From: Candidatus Zhuqueibacterota bacterium
GTDB lineage: Bacteria > SM23-31
DNA: 8,772 nucleotides
Direction: 5' to 3'
Assembly (NCBI GenBank): GCA_022562855.1
Contig: JADFON010000049.1
Coordinates: forward strand, 1-8,772
Part shown: positions 1 to 6,092 of the stretch, piece by piece
Position numbering within the stretch: position 1 is the stretch's first letter
Layout of the letters: each line of letters opens with the position of its first letter
The notes under the pieces: generated by a model
The model's database searches: none
What the model was told of the DNA's origin: nothing
The model's input: only the letters and a program-made list of their open reading frames with translations
Position numbers and translations under genes: made by a program

Positions 1-1
1 C

Positions 2-292
2 GCAGAGATTACCGGGCAGAAGCGTGGAAAATGGCATGATGCAGCTTTGCTGCTGCAGAAAGTAAAGGAATCATTAGAATCTGATGAATTGGACGATACC
101 TATTTTTGGTTAAAGGTGACGGTCAAACAGGCGGAATCGCTTGTGGAAACCGGCGAAATCGAAAAAGCGATTGCACTCTGTTCGGCAGTACTGCAAAGCT
201 CGATTATCCCTTCAGATTTGGAAAAAAGCCGTGATTTTATTGACAGGGCAAAAAAAATTGAAAGATTAAGTACAAATCGAGTCAAAAATTGA
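2..292 (+). CDS. C-terminal part of an unidentified helical, TPR-like protein (5' end outside window)
   Basis: The frame is open from base 2, so this is the tail of a gene that begins upstream. The first possible in-window start, a TTG at 47, is probably internal. The 96 visible residues look entirely alpha-helical and charged. The segment ETGEIEKAIALCSAVLQSS resembles one TPR helix pair, and the end is basic (RAKKIERLSTNRVKN). There is no membrane segment or catalytic motif. The stop TGA at 290-292 lies 56 bases before pilC on the same strand, so the two may be co-transcribed. A TPR-type partner would fit beside pilus assembly genes, but that rests on position only. I do not recognise the family; the reading frame is secure, the function is not. 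Confidence 0.6.
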   Translation, partial: AEITGQKRGKWHDAALLLQKVKESLESDELDDTYFWLKVTVKQAESLVETGEIEKAIALCSAVLQSSIIPSDLEKSRDFIDRAKKIERLSTNRVKN

Positions 293-348
293 TTATATTT
301 ATTGACAGACATACAGGAACAAGGAACAAATTCATACATTAAACCGCT

Positions 349-1566
349 ATGCCAATCTTCGAATATAAAGGGATCAATGCTAACGGTCAATCCGTGACAG
401 GAACGATGGAAGCCCCGGTATCGGGAGCGGTCTTCGACCAGCTTGATAAACAAAACATAACCCCGGTAAAGATATCAATCAAAAAAGAGGGGTTTAGTTT
501 TAATACTTCCCTTTTCAAGAAAAAATCAAAAATTAAAGACATTGAGGTTACACAGTTTACAAAACAGTTAGTTACCTTGATGCAGGCTGGTGTACCGATA
601 ATTTCGAGTCTTGACGCACTTGTGGAGCAGACTGACAATCCGGAGTTCAAGACAATTTTGAAACAGATTCATACTGATGTTGAAGAAGGCACAAATTTTT
701 CCGACGCGCTCAAAAAACACCCAACGGCTTTTAACGAAGCCTATACAAGCAGTGTCAAAGCAGGTGAGACAGGCGGAGTGTTGGACCAGGTACTCCAGAG
801 AGTTGGCATGCTTATGTCTTACGAAGCAGACATAAAACAAAAAGTTAAAGGCGCTATCAGGTATCCGATATTTGTAATAACCGGCATAGGAATAGCATTT
901 ATAATATTAATGACGGTGGTGGTTCCTAAATTTATTCCGATAATTGTCGAGCAGGGAAACGAGATCCCCCTTCCGACAAAAATTATGATAGGAATCAGTG
1001 ATTTTTTTATTGGATTTTGGTGGCTTCTTATCTTGATAGGCATAGGTCTCTTTATCGCAGTGCCTATATACATTGCCACGCCGAAAGGCAGGTATAAATA
1101 TGACAGCCTCAAATTAAAAATTCCCGTTTTCGGCAACTTGTTTCTTAAATCCTATATGTCCAGGTTTGCCCATATGTTTGAGACACTCAACAAGAGCGGT
1201 CTTCCCATTCTTCAAACAATGGAAATCGTATCGACTACGATCGGAAACAAAGTAATCAGCAAAGGATTAGACCAGGTTGGACAGGGAATCGAAAAAGGGC
1301 AAGGCATTTCAGTGCCGTTGAAGGAAAGCGGTCTGTTCCCGCCGCTGGTAATACGAATGATCGCTGTAGGCGAACAATCCGGTTCTCTGGACGAAATGTT
1401 GCATAATGTTGCCGAGCATTATGACAACGAGGTCAACTACCTGATCGAAAACCTTGTTACGATGATTGAACCCATCCTGACGATAACTATCGGAGCAATG
1501 GTATTGTTTTTAGCTTTAAGCATTTTCCTTCCTATTTGGAGTAACATGGGTCAAATGCCCGGTTAG
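349..1566 (+). CDS. pilC: Type IV pilus / type II secretion inner-membrane platform protein (PilC/GspF family)
   Basis: This is the polytopic inner-membrane platform protein that couples the cytoplasmic assembly ATPase to pilin or pseudopilin polymerisation. At 405 residues it is normal length for the family. It opens with the typical MPIFEYKGINANGQ segment. Two T2SSF repeats follow at about 69-192 and 271-394, each with its hallmark (KAGETGGVLDQ near 137-147 and GEQSGSLDEM at 341-350). Membrane segments are visible at about 174-194, 220-240 and 376-396. No Shine-Dalgarno site precedes the ATG at 349, but the family N-terminus fixes that start. The ATPases (pilB, pilT) and pilins are not in the window, so pilus and type II secretion cannot be told apart here; pilC is the family-level symbol. 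The family call is very safe. Confidence 0.93.
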   Translation: MPIFEYKGINANGQSVTGTMEAPVSGAVFDQLDKQNITPVKISIKKEGFSFNTSLFKKKSKIKDIEVTQFTKQLVTLMQAGVPIISSLDALVEQTDNPEFKTILKQIHTDVEEGTNFSDALKKHPTAFNEAYTSSVKAGETGGVLDQVLQRVGMLMSYEADIKQKVKGAIRYPIFVITGIGIAFIILMTVVVPKFIPIIVEQGNEIPLPTKIMIGISDFFIGFWWLLILIGIGLFIAVPIYIATPKGRYKYDSLKLKIPVFGNLFLKSYMSRFAHMFETLNKSGLPILQTMEIVSTTIGNKVISKGLDQVGQGIEKGQGISVPLKESGLFPPLVIRMIAVGEQSGSLDEMLHNVAEHYDNEVNYLIENLVTMIEPILTITIGAMVLFLALSIFLPIWSNMGQMPG

Positions 1567-1622
1567 TTTATTTGCGAATTCTCTATAATCTTAAGCTCTC
1601 TTTCAAAATAATTTGTCATTAT

Positions 1623-1651
1623 TTGGCATTTATCACAAATCGGGTATAAAT
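1623..1651 (+). promoter_or_regulatory. Candidate sigma-70-type promoter for the yggT operon
   Basis: TTGGCA at 1623-1628 and TATAAAT at 1645-1651 are separated by 16 bases, a good match to the general housekeeping consensus. The hexamers lie in the gap between pilC and yggT on the right strand. The -10 decamer GTATAAATAT (1644-1653) recurs at 1678-1687, which could be a second start. Seen by eye in AT-rich DNA, so chance is possible. Confidence 0.45.
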
Positions 1652-1687
1652 ATCTCGAACTTTTTACCGATAATAACGTATAAATAT
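1644..1687 (+). repeat. Direct repeat of a -10-like decamer before yggT
   Basis: GTATAAATAT occurs at 1644-1653 and again at 1678-1687, 34 bases apart. The first copy is the -10 of the candidate yggT promoter. The second could be a downstream -10 about 40 bases before the ATG, but it lacks a clear -35 element. Confidence 0.4.
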
Positions 1688-1723
1688 GAGCGGTAAGACT
1701 TGTTCATAAACATTCTTATTTTT

Positions 1724-1966
1724 ATGAAATATCTTATAATCCAGATTTTGGACGTGTATATGATCGTCATTCTTATACGGGTAGTAATGTCCTGGATGCG
1801 GGTAAATCAGAATAGTCCGTTTGTCAGAATAGTTTATAATTTGACTGAACCGGTTTTGGCGCCGGTGCGTAATATAATGCCGCACATGGGTGGTTTGGAT
1901 ATTTCACCTATAGTAATATTTTTTGCGTACAGGATAATTGTCAGAAGTATTATCATTGGATTGTAA
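1724..1966 (+). CDS. yggT: YggT family integral membrane protein
   Basis: This small membrane protein has 80 residues counted from the ATG at 1724. YggT proteins are widespread; they have been linked to osmotic tolerance in E. coli and to cell division or plastid nucleoid organisation elsewhere, but no biochemical activity is firmly established. The family signature is clear: LIRVVMSW at residues 17-24, then NLTEPVLAPVRNIMP at 39-53 and GGLDISPIV at 56-64. Hydrophobic helices lie on both sides (about 3-22 and 61-79). A TTG at 1700 would add eight residues (MFINILIF); neither start has a good ribosome-binding site, and the ATG is chosen because it gives the usual distance to the LIR..SW motif. 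It probably shares a transcript with the coiled-coil gene that begins 35 bases after its stop. Confidence 0.85.
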   Translation: MKYLIIQILDVYMIVILIRVVMSWMRVNQNSPFVRIVYNLTEPVLAPVRNIMPHMGGLDISPIVIFFAYRIIVRSIIIGL

Positions 1967-1989
1967 TTATTTTATTCTCTTTATAATTG

Positions 1990-1996
1990 AAAGGAG
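1990..1996 (+). promoter_or_regulatory. Shine-Dalgarno site fixing the start of the coiled-coil gene
   Basis: AAAGGAG ends five bases before the ATG at 2002. An in-frame TTG at 1987 would extend the protein by five residues, but it lies upstream of this site and would make it coding sequence, so the ATG is the likely start. Confidence 0.75.
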
Positions 1997-2001
1997 AAAT
2001 T

Positions 2002-2367
2002 ATGTCTACTTTATGGGATACAATAACAAAAGGTATAAAGGACGGTGCGAAAATAGCAAAGGAGGGCGCTGTTATCGCGGCGGAAAAAGCTGAGGAGCTG
2101 GGTAAAAAGAGCAAAGTCCATATCGAGATGGGCAATATCAAGAGAAAAATCGAAAAGAATTTCACCGAACTCGGGGGGAATACTTATCATTTGATTCAGG
2201 AAGAGAAAGTGAAAAATGTAATGTCGAATGATGAAATCAAGAAAGTAGTCGATGTGATCAATAATCTTGAAGAAGAGTTGAAGAAGAAACAGGAAGAACT
2301 TGAGCAAATAGGTGTGGCGTACCAAAATGTTGAAGACGCAGAAACAAAAGATAACTCTGCCGGGTAG
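2002..2367 (+). CDS. Uncharacterised soluble coiled-coil protein, Lys/Glu-rich
   Basis: The protein has 121 residues and is rich in Lys, Glu and Ala, with no signal peptide, membrane segment or Cys. The first 40 residues form an amphipathic, alanine-rich helix (DGAKIAKEGAVIAAEKAEEL). Next comes a conserved-looking core, IKRKIEKNFTELGGNTYHLI at 46-65, whose 'ELGG..Y' turn recalls small bacterial proteins in which helical hairpins pack around an LG..Y motif. A strong coiled coil runs over about 77-105 (EELKKKQEELEQIG), followed by a disordered acidic tail. It has the best ribosome-binding site of the left half of the window and sits 35 bases after yggT, so the two are probably co-expressed. It could be a cytoplasmic scaffold or stress-associated protein; I cannot assign a function. 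That it is a real gene is well supported by the start signal, length and composition. Confidence 0.8.
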   Translation: MSTLWDTITKGIKDGAKIAKEGAVIAAEKAEELGKKSKVHIEMGNIKRKIEKNFTELGGNTYHLIQEEKVKNVMSNDEIKKVVDVINNLEEELKKKQEELEQIGVAYQNVEDAETKDNSAG

Positions 2368-2469
2368 AACACACGGTTGTTTACCATGGGCTTGAATCTA
2401 TGTCTATGTTTGGTTATGATATTTGTAAATTGTTGAATAATGATATTTCTGTATTGTATTTAATTTAAC

Positions 2470-2500
2470 TTGTAATTTTCAAAAATATTTCTTAAATTTG
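2470..2500 (+). promoter_or_regulatory. Candidate rpoD promoter, fits both sigma-70 and Bacteroidetes-type spacing
   Basis: TTGTAA at 2470-2475 is followed after 17 bases by TAAATT at 2493-2498. The same DNA read as a Bacteroidetes-type promoter gives TTG at 2470-2472, a 20-base gap and TAAATTTG at 2493-2500, matching the TAnnTTTG element. Transcription would start near 2505-2508, leaving a leader of about 55 bases before the preferred rpoD start. It lies in a 190-base AT-rich gap with no other strong signal. Confidence 0.5.
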
Positions 2501-2559
2501 TAGGTTTATATCTCCGCTTAATGCGGAAATTAATTTTTAACCTAAAAGGCACGTGTTTC

Positions 2560-3417
2560 ATGATGAAACTCAGTCAAAAATTGAATAACAGGGAAAATCA
2601 ATCCCTCGACAAGTATTTACAGGAAATCGGGGAGGTTCCCCTTCTTGCCCCGGAAGAGGAAATTCATCTTGCCCGCCGAATCAAGATCAACGACCAGGAA
2701 GCTCTTGAGAAATTGACAAAAGCAAATCTCAGGTTTGTTGTTAGCGTAGCAAAACAATACCAAAATCAGGGATTAACCCTCGGGGATCTCATCAATGAGG
2801 GGAATCTCGGTTTGATAAAAGCTGCAAAAAGATTCGATGAAACCCGGGGTTTTAAATTTATTTCTTACGCAGTTTGGTGGATTCGTCAGTCAATTTTGCA
2901 GGCGCTTGCCGAACAGTCTCGCGTAGTACGTCTTCCGCTTAACCGTGTCGGTGCGCTCAATAAGATCGGTAAAGCGTTTAGTAATCTTGAGCAGGAATTT
3001 GAGCGCGAACCAAGCGCGAGCGAAATAGCGGAAGAACTTGAAATGACCCCTTTTGAGGTTTCCGACACGTTGAAAATCTCGGGACGTCATCTCTCTATGG
3101 ATGCACCGTTTAATCAGGGCGAGGACAATCGGCTTTTGGATGTAATCAAGAATGACAGACAGCCTCCGCCGGACAGCCTCTTAATGCAGGAATCCCTTAG
3201 AAAAGAAGTCGATAGGGCTTTATCAACATTAACCAAGCGTGAAGCTGAGGTTGTAAAGCTGTATTTTGGTCTTGACCAGGAACACCCGCTTACTCTCGAA
3301 GAAATCGGAGAACAGTTCAGCCTTACACGAGAACGGGTACGCCAGATCAAGGAAAAAGCGATAAAGCGTTTGAGGCATGCTTCAAGAAGCAGGGCGCTTC
3401 GTACATATCTTGGTTAA
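2560..3417 (+). CDS. rpoD: Primary RNA polymerase sigma factor (short RpoD/SigA, FCB type)
   Basis: This is the housekeeping sigma-70 subunit that directs RNA polymerase to promoters. Counting from the second ATG at 2563 it has 284 residues. Region 1.2 is at about 13-45 ([15 protein letters not shown]) and region 2 at 50-120, including the core-binding and -10 recognition helices ([49 protein letters not shown]). Region 3 spans about 124-200. Region 4, with its helix-turn-helix, is at 213-284 ([24 protein letters not shown]) and ends in RTYLG. Region 1.1 is absent, as in Bacteroidetes-group RpoD, which it resembles strongly in length and sequence. Starts at 2521, 2560 and 2563 are all in frame. 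AAAAGG at 2544-2549 and the N-terminus seen in relatives ([12 protein letters not shown]) favour the ATGATG at 2560-2565 over 2521. Identity is certain; the start is less so. Confidence 0.95.
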   Translation: MMKLSQKLNNRENQSLDKYLQEIGEVPLLAPEEEIHLARRIKINDQEALEKLTKANLRFVVSVAKQYQNQGLTLGDLINEGNLGLIKAAKRFDETRGFKFISYAVWWIRQSILQALAEQSRVVRLPLNRVGALNKIGKAFSNLEQEFEREPSASEIAEELEMTPFEVSDTLKISGRHLSMDAPFNQGEDNRLLDVIKNDRQPPPDSLLMQESLRKEVDRALSTLTKREAEVVKLYFGLDQEHPLTLEEIGEQFSLTRERVRQIKEKAIKRLRHASRSRALRTYLG

Positions 3418-3424
3418 AATATCC

Positions 3425-3453
3425 TTGACATAATAAAAATAATTTCTTAAGTT
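3425..3453 (+). promoter_or_regulatory. Candidate promoter for the M23 peptidase gene
   Basis: A perfect TTGACA at 3425-3430 is followed after 17 bases by TAAGTT at 3448-3453, which keeps the key first, second and last bases of the -10 element. It begins just after the rpoD stop and would give a leader of about 45 bases. It overlaps a possible weak hairpin, so read-through from rpoD plus this promoter is a reasonable alternative. Confidence 0.4.
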
Positions 3454-3470
3454 CTTCGAAATTGTTTTTT
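3441..3470 (+). terminator. Possible weak rho-independent terminator after rpoD
   Basis: AATTTC (3441-3446) can pair with GAAATT (3458-3463) around an 11-base loop, followed by GTTTTTT. The stem is only six base pairs and AT-rich, so termination would be weak at best. It shares bases with the candidate -10 element of the next gene. Confidence 0.25.
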
Positions 3471-3506
3471 AAATCCCCACAGTAAATACTGAACCGAGAA
3501 AGGTTT

Positions 3507-4496
3507 ATGCCAAAGAAATTCCGGATTGTACTTTTTTCCAATGCTACTTCCTCTACTAAGGAACTTAATTTCTCAAAGTTTCATATCTTCGCATTTGCAT
3601 GTGTCTGCCTGGTATTTATCGGGTCGATAACCGCGGTAAGTGTAAACATTCTTTCCAACTATTTGTATGCTTTCAGGTTAAATCGCCTCTCTCAGGAAAG
3701 AAGCGCGATGAGATCGGACATAAAAGAGCTGAATCAGAGCTACGAAGAACTGAACAGCCGGCTCAGTATGCTGTTTAATTCCGGTGGCGATTTACGTAGA
3801 GAAGCAAATCTTGATCCGCTCAGCTCTTCGATTAGAGAGGCGGGAATTGGTGGAAGTGAGTCTATCCCATCAAATCAGAGCGAATTCTTTTTCTCTGAAT
3901 CCGAACTGATATCGGACATTGCAATAAAGTTAAACGAGTTTAAACGTCTTGTTGAGATCCAGGAAAGCAGCTTTTTCGCTATCGCAGCCGGTTTAGAAAA
4001 CCAAAAAGAGAGATTGAGGTATTTCCCTTCCGTGGTTCCGATCAATCCTAATGAAGGGGAAATTCATCTTACTGACCGTTTTGGATTAAGAGCAGACCCT
4101 GTAAGCGGAGCTGCTGACAACCATCAAGGTATTGATATTCGGGGAAATATAGGGACACCGGTGCACGCAACTGCTGACGGTAAAGTTGTGGTATTGCATA
4201 AAACGACCAACGGTGAGTTAGGAATATATGTTAGGATCGATCATTACTCTTCAAAATACGGTTTTGTGACGAGATATGCTCATTTGTCAAAAATAAACCC
4301 TAATCTAAAAGTTGGATCCATTGTAAAAAGGTGGGATAATATAGGTGAAATTGGCGCTACGGGTCGTACTACCGGACCGCATTTACACTATGAAGTGATT
4401 AGATGGAACAGACATGTAGATCCGGAAGATGAAAGCTGGGATCCAAAAATGTTCAAGCGATTTTATGCAGAACCGGGGGTAAACGAACCTGGTTAA
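3507..4496 (+). CDS. Membrane-anchored M23 family metallopeptidase (peptidoglycan DD-endopeptidase, LytM domain)
   Basis: M23/LytM enzymes are zinc endopeptidases that cut peptide cross-links in peptidoglycan. The protein has 329 residues. A short basic N-terminus (MPKKFRIVLF) is followed by one hydrophobic segment at about 26-50, so it should be anchored in the inner membrane with the bulk in the periplasm. A coiled coil at about 56-90 and a linker lead to the catalytic domain at about 185-305. All signature residues are present: H206 and D210 (NHQGIDI), H259 (TRYAHLS) and H292/H294 (GPHLHYEV). It therefore looks catalytically active, unlike the degenerate LytM activators EnvC and NlpD. GAGAAAGG at 3496-3503 is a close Shine-Dalgarno site. 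The coiled coil plus LytM architecture recalls division- or elongation-linked cell-wall hydrolases; the exact role is open. A strong terminator follows it. Confidence 0.92.
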   Translation: MPKKFRIVLFSNATSSTKELNFSKFHIFAFACVCLVFIGSITAVSVNILSNYLYAFRLNRLSQERSAMRSDIKELNQSYEELNSRLSMLFNSGGDLRREANLDPLSSSIREAGIGGSESIPSNQSEFFFSESELISDIAIKLNEFKRLVEIQESSFFAIAAGLENQKERLRYFPSVVPINPNEGEIHLTDRFGLRADPVSGAADNHQGIDIRGNIGTPVHATADGKVVVLHKTTNGELGIYVRIDHYSSKYGFVTRYAHLSKINPNLKVGSIVKRWDNIGEIGATGRTTGPHLHYEVIRWNRHVDPEDESWDPKMFKRFYAEPGVNEPG

Positions 4497-4513
4497 ACCG
4501 ATTATGGAAGAAT

Positions 4514-4548
4514 AAAAAAACCACCTGCAAACACAGGTGGTTTTTTTT
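4514..4548. terminator. Bidirectional rho-independent terminator between the M23 gene and rpmB
   Basis: CCACCTG (4521-4527) pairs perfectly with CAGGTGG (4534-4540) around a six-base loop. Seven A's (4514-4520) flank it on the left and eight T's (4541-4548) on the right, which extend the stem and give a U-tract on either strand. It serves both convergent genes, and its right arm overlaps the rpmB stop codon (4547-4549). Confidence 0.93.
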
Positions 4549-4771
4549 ATTCATTTTCTTGTTTTTGCGGAACAAATGCAGTCGGTTTTTTTATCTTCCC
4601 CGACCGGATACAACTCGAACATACGCGCATCCGTTTTATAGTGCCGTTATCGAGTTGAACTTTGACTTTTTGCAAGTTTGGCAGCCAGCGGCGTCTCGTC
4701 AGGTTGTGCGCATGGCTAACATTATTACCAACCAACGGACCTTTACCGCATATATCACATCTCTTTGCCAC
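4547..4771 (-). CDS. rpmB: 50S ribosomal protein L28
   Basis: L28 is a small protein of the large ribosomal subunit. The sequence is characteristic: [20 protein letters not shown], then [13 protein letters not shown], with a basic C-terminal part. From the GTG start at 4771 it has 74 residues. A TTG at 4795 would add eight residues (MIFIEGLT) that L28 proteins lack, and GAAGGA at 4783-4778 sits six bases before the GTG. Four cysteines (C5, C8, C51, C54, in CDIC and CSSC) make this the zinc-binding form of L28. The usual companion rpmG (L33) is not next to it. It is transcribed against its neighbours as a single gene, with its own candidate promoter upstream and the shared terminator at its end. 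Confidence 0.96.
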   Translation of the reverse strand: MAKRCDICGKGPLVGNNVSHAHNLTRRRWLPNLQKVKVQLDNGTIKRMRVCSSCIRSGKIKKPTAFVPQKQENE

Positions 4772-4777
4772 AGTTAA

Positions 4778-4783
4778 TCCTTC
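4778..4783 (-). promoter_or_regulatory. Shine-Dalgarno site fixing the rpmB GTG start
   Basis: On the minus strand GAAGGA is followed by six bases and then GTG at 4771. It rules in the GTG, which yields the family-typical AKRC N-terminus, over the more distant TTG at 4795. Confidence 0.7.
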
Positions 4784-4807
4784 GATAAATATCAATTAAA
4801 GACTTTT

Positions 4808-4836
4808 AGTATAAGAAATTATCATATTAAAAGCAA
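4808..4836 (-). promoter_or_regulatory. Candidate rpmB promoter
   Basis: On the minus strand TTGCTT (4836-4831) is separated by 17 bases from TATACT (4813-4808). The expected transcript start is near 4801, giving a leader of about 30 bases before the GTG. Spacing, orientation and position agree with rpmB being a stand-alone transcript. Confidence 0.55.
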
Positions 4837-4869
4837 CAAAAAAGCAGTATTTATTCATCCCCAAAAAAC

Positions 4870-4898
4870 TTGTTTCTGTTAACTATATATGGTATATT
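4870..4898 (+). promoter_or_regulatory. Candidate dusB promoter
   Basis: TTGTTT (4870-4875) and TATATT (4893-4898) are 17 bases apart on the + strand, predicting a start near 4905 and a 60-base leader for dusB. It diverges from the rpmB promoter 34 bases away. A second promoter-like octamer, TAAATTTG at 4956-4963, lies directly before the dusB start codon. Confidence 0.45.
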
Positions 4899-4965
4899 AA
4901 GCGAGTTGTAACTATGGTGAGAATTTTATCTGTTTTTGTTATTTTTTGATTAAGTTAAATTTGAT

Positions 4966-5973
4966 ATGAAAATCGGATCGGTAGAAATTAAAGGGAAAAC
5001 GGCATTAGCGCCGCTTGCCGGTGTCACAGACATACCTTTCCGGTTGAAGTGCAAAGAGCTGGGCGCTCCTATCGTTTTCTCCGAAATGGTCAGTTCCGAA
5101 GGCTTGGTTAGGGGATCGGAAAAAACCAACAGGTACCTGAAGTTTCTCGAAATCGAACGACCTATAGCATTACAGTTATTCGGTGGCAATCCTGAAGTTA
5201 TGGGCAAGGCGGCAAAAATTATCGAAGAGTGTAAGCCGGATATAATAGATATAAACTTTGGTTGCCCCGTAAAAAAGATTGTCAGGAATGAAGCGGGTTC
5301 CGCTCTCTTGAAAGAGCCGAAGCGAATGGGGCGAATTGTGAAGGCAATGGTAAACTCTGTAAAACTTCCTGTAACTGCAAAAATCAGGTGCGGTTGGGAT
5401 GAAAACTCGATGCCGGTTTCCGAAATTGGAAAAATATTAGAGGATAATGGAGTCTCCGCTATTGCTATCCATGCAAGAACGAGGCAGATGCAATTTTCAG
5501 GAAAAGCACGATGGGAGGAGATCAAAAAACTCAAGGAAGCTGTATCTGTACCCGTATTGGGCAATGGCGATGTAAAAACACCGGAAGACGCATTAAGGAT
5601 GCTGTCTCAAACGGGGTGCGATATGGTTATGATAGGTAGAGGGGCAATGGGAAATCCTTGGTTTTTCCGTGAGGTCAATAGTTTTCTTGAAACGGGGGAA
5701 AGCATTAGGAGACCTTCTTTTTCCGAAGTACTGGAAGTATGTATCGATCAATTTGAGAAAACGGTGGAATTGTACGGAAAAGGATACGCGGCAAATTCTA
5801 TGAAAAAACACATAGCCTTATATTTAAAAGGACTCCCTGAAAGCTCGAACATAAAAATGAGTATATTCCAATCCAGGGAATGCGAACAAATGATAGATAT
5901 TTTAAATCGCTACAAAGAGGATCTTGAATACAACTTTTCTTCCGACAATCATATTATAAGCAAAGCAGGCTAA
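4966..5973 (+). CDS. dusB: tRNA-dihydrouridine synthase, DusB family
   Basis: This FMN- and NADPH-dependent enzyme reduces specific uridines in tRNA to dihydrouridine. It has 335 residues, usual length. A TIM-barrel comes first, then a small helical C-terminal domain from about 245. Visible motifs in order: LAPLAGVTDIPFR (14-26, FMN-binding strand 1), EMVSSEGL (40-47), ALQLFGG (68-74), DINFGCPVKKI (95-105) with the catalytic cysteine C100, TAKIRCGWD (137-145), AIHARTR (167-173), VLGNGDV (197-203) and MIGRGAMGNPWFF (222-234). The MVSSEGL region and overall layout favour DusB over DusA or DusC; the subtype is the less certain part. No ribosome-binding site precedes the ATG at 4966, but the family N-terminus (MKIGSVEIKG) fixes it. 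A 119-base gap separates it from larB. Confidence 0.93.
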   Translation: MKIGSVEIKGKTALAPLAGVTDIPFRLKCKELGAPIVFSEMVSSEGLVRGSEKTNRYLKFLEIERPIALQLFGGNPEVMGKAAKIIEECKPDIIDINFGCPVKKIVRNEAGSALLKEPKRMGRIVKAMVNSVKLPVTAKIRCGWDENSMPVSEIGKILEDNGVSAIAIHARTRQMQFSGKARWEEIKKLKEAVSVPVLGNGDVKTPEDALRMLSQTGCDMVMIGRGAMGNPWFFREVNSFLETGESIRRPSFSEVLEVCIDQFEKTVELYGKGYAANSMKKHIALYLKGLPESSNIKMSIFQSRECEQMIDILNRYKEDLEYNFSSDNHIISKAG

Positions 5974-6045
5974 TACAAGAGCGATAATCGACAATATATA
6001 TCATATTCTTTCCTCTAAAGGTATAGACAACACAAAATAAGATCA

Positions 6046-6057
6046 GGAATTAATTCC
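6046..6057. repeat. 12-base perfect palindrome upstream of larB
   Basis: GGAATTAATTCC reads the same on both strands and sits 36 bases before the larB start, in the gap after dusB. It is the size of a dimeric repressor half-site pair and could be an operator, but a single short palindrome in AT-rich DNA can arise by chance and nothing names a regulator. Confidence 0.3.
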
Positions 6058-6092
6058 GTTTCCTCCCGTTATAGAAACCTTCACGCCAGGCA

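Noticed and set aside
302-340. TTGACA at 302-307 as a pilC promoter.
   Set aside because: No acceptable -10 element lies 16-18 bases downstream; the first TA-rich hexamer is 27 bases away.
2416-2448. Direct repeat ATGATATTT at 2416-2424 and 2440-2448 upstream of rpoD.
   Set aside because: Only nine AT-rich bases, two copies, not placed on the candidate promoter; chance is sufficient.
4559-4777. A 72-codon + strand open frame opposite rpmB.
   Set aside because: It is antisense to a certain ribosomal protein gene, has no start signal, and its translation looks like no protein family.
4914-4949. An 11-codon open frame (MVRILSVFVIF, stop TGA) ending 16 bases before dusB, possibly a leader peptide.
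   Set aside because: It has no ribosome-binding site, no run of regulatory codons and no attenuator-like hairpin after it; frames this short are expected by chance.
4950-5564. A 204-codon minus-strand open frame inside dusB.
   Set aside because: It is the antisense shadow of a well-conserved enzyme; its Ser/Pro/Ile-rich translation is typical of such shadows. The same applies to the 181-codon frame at 6254-6799 opposite larB.
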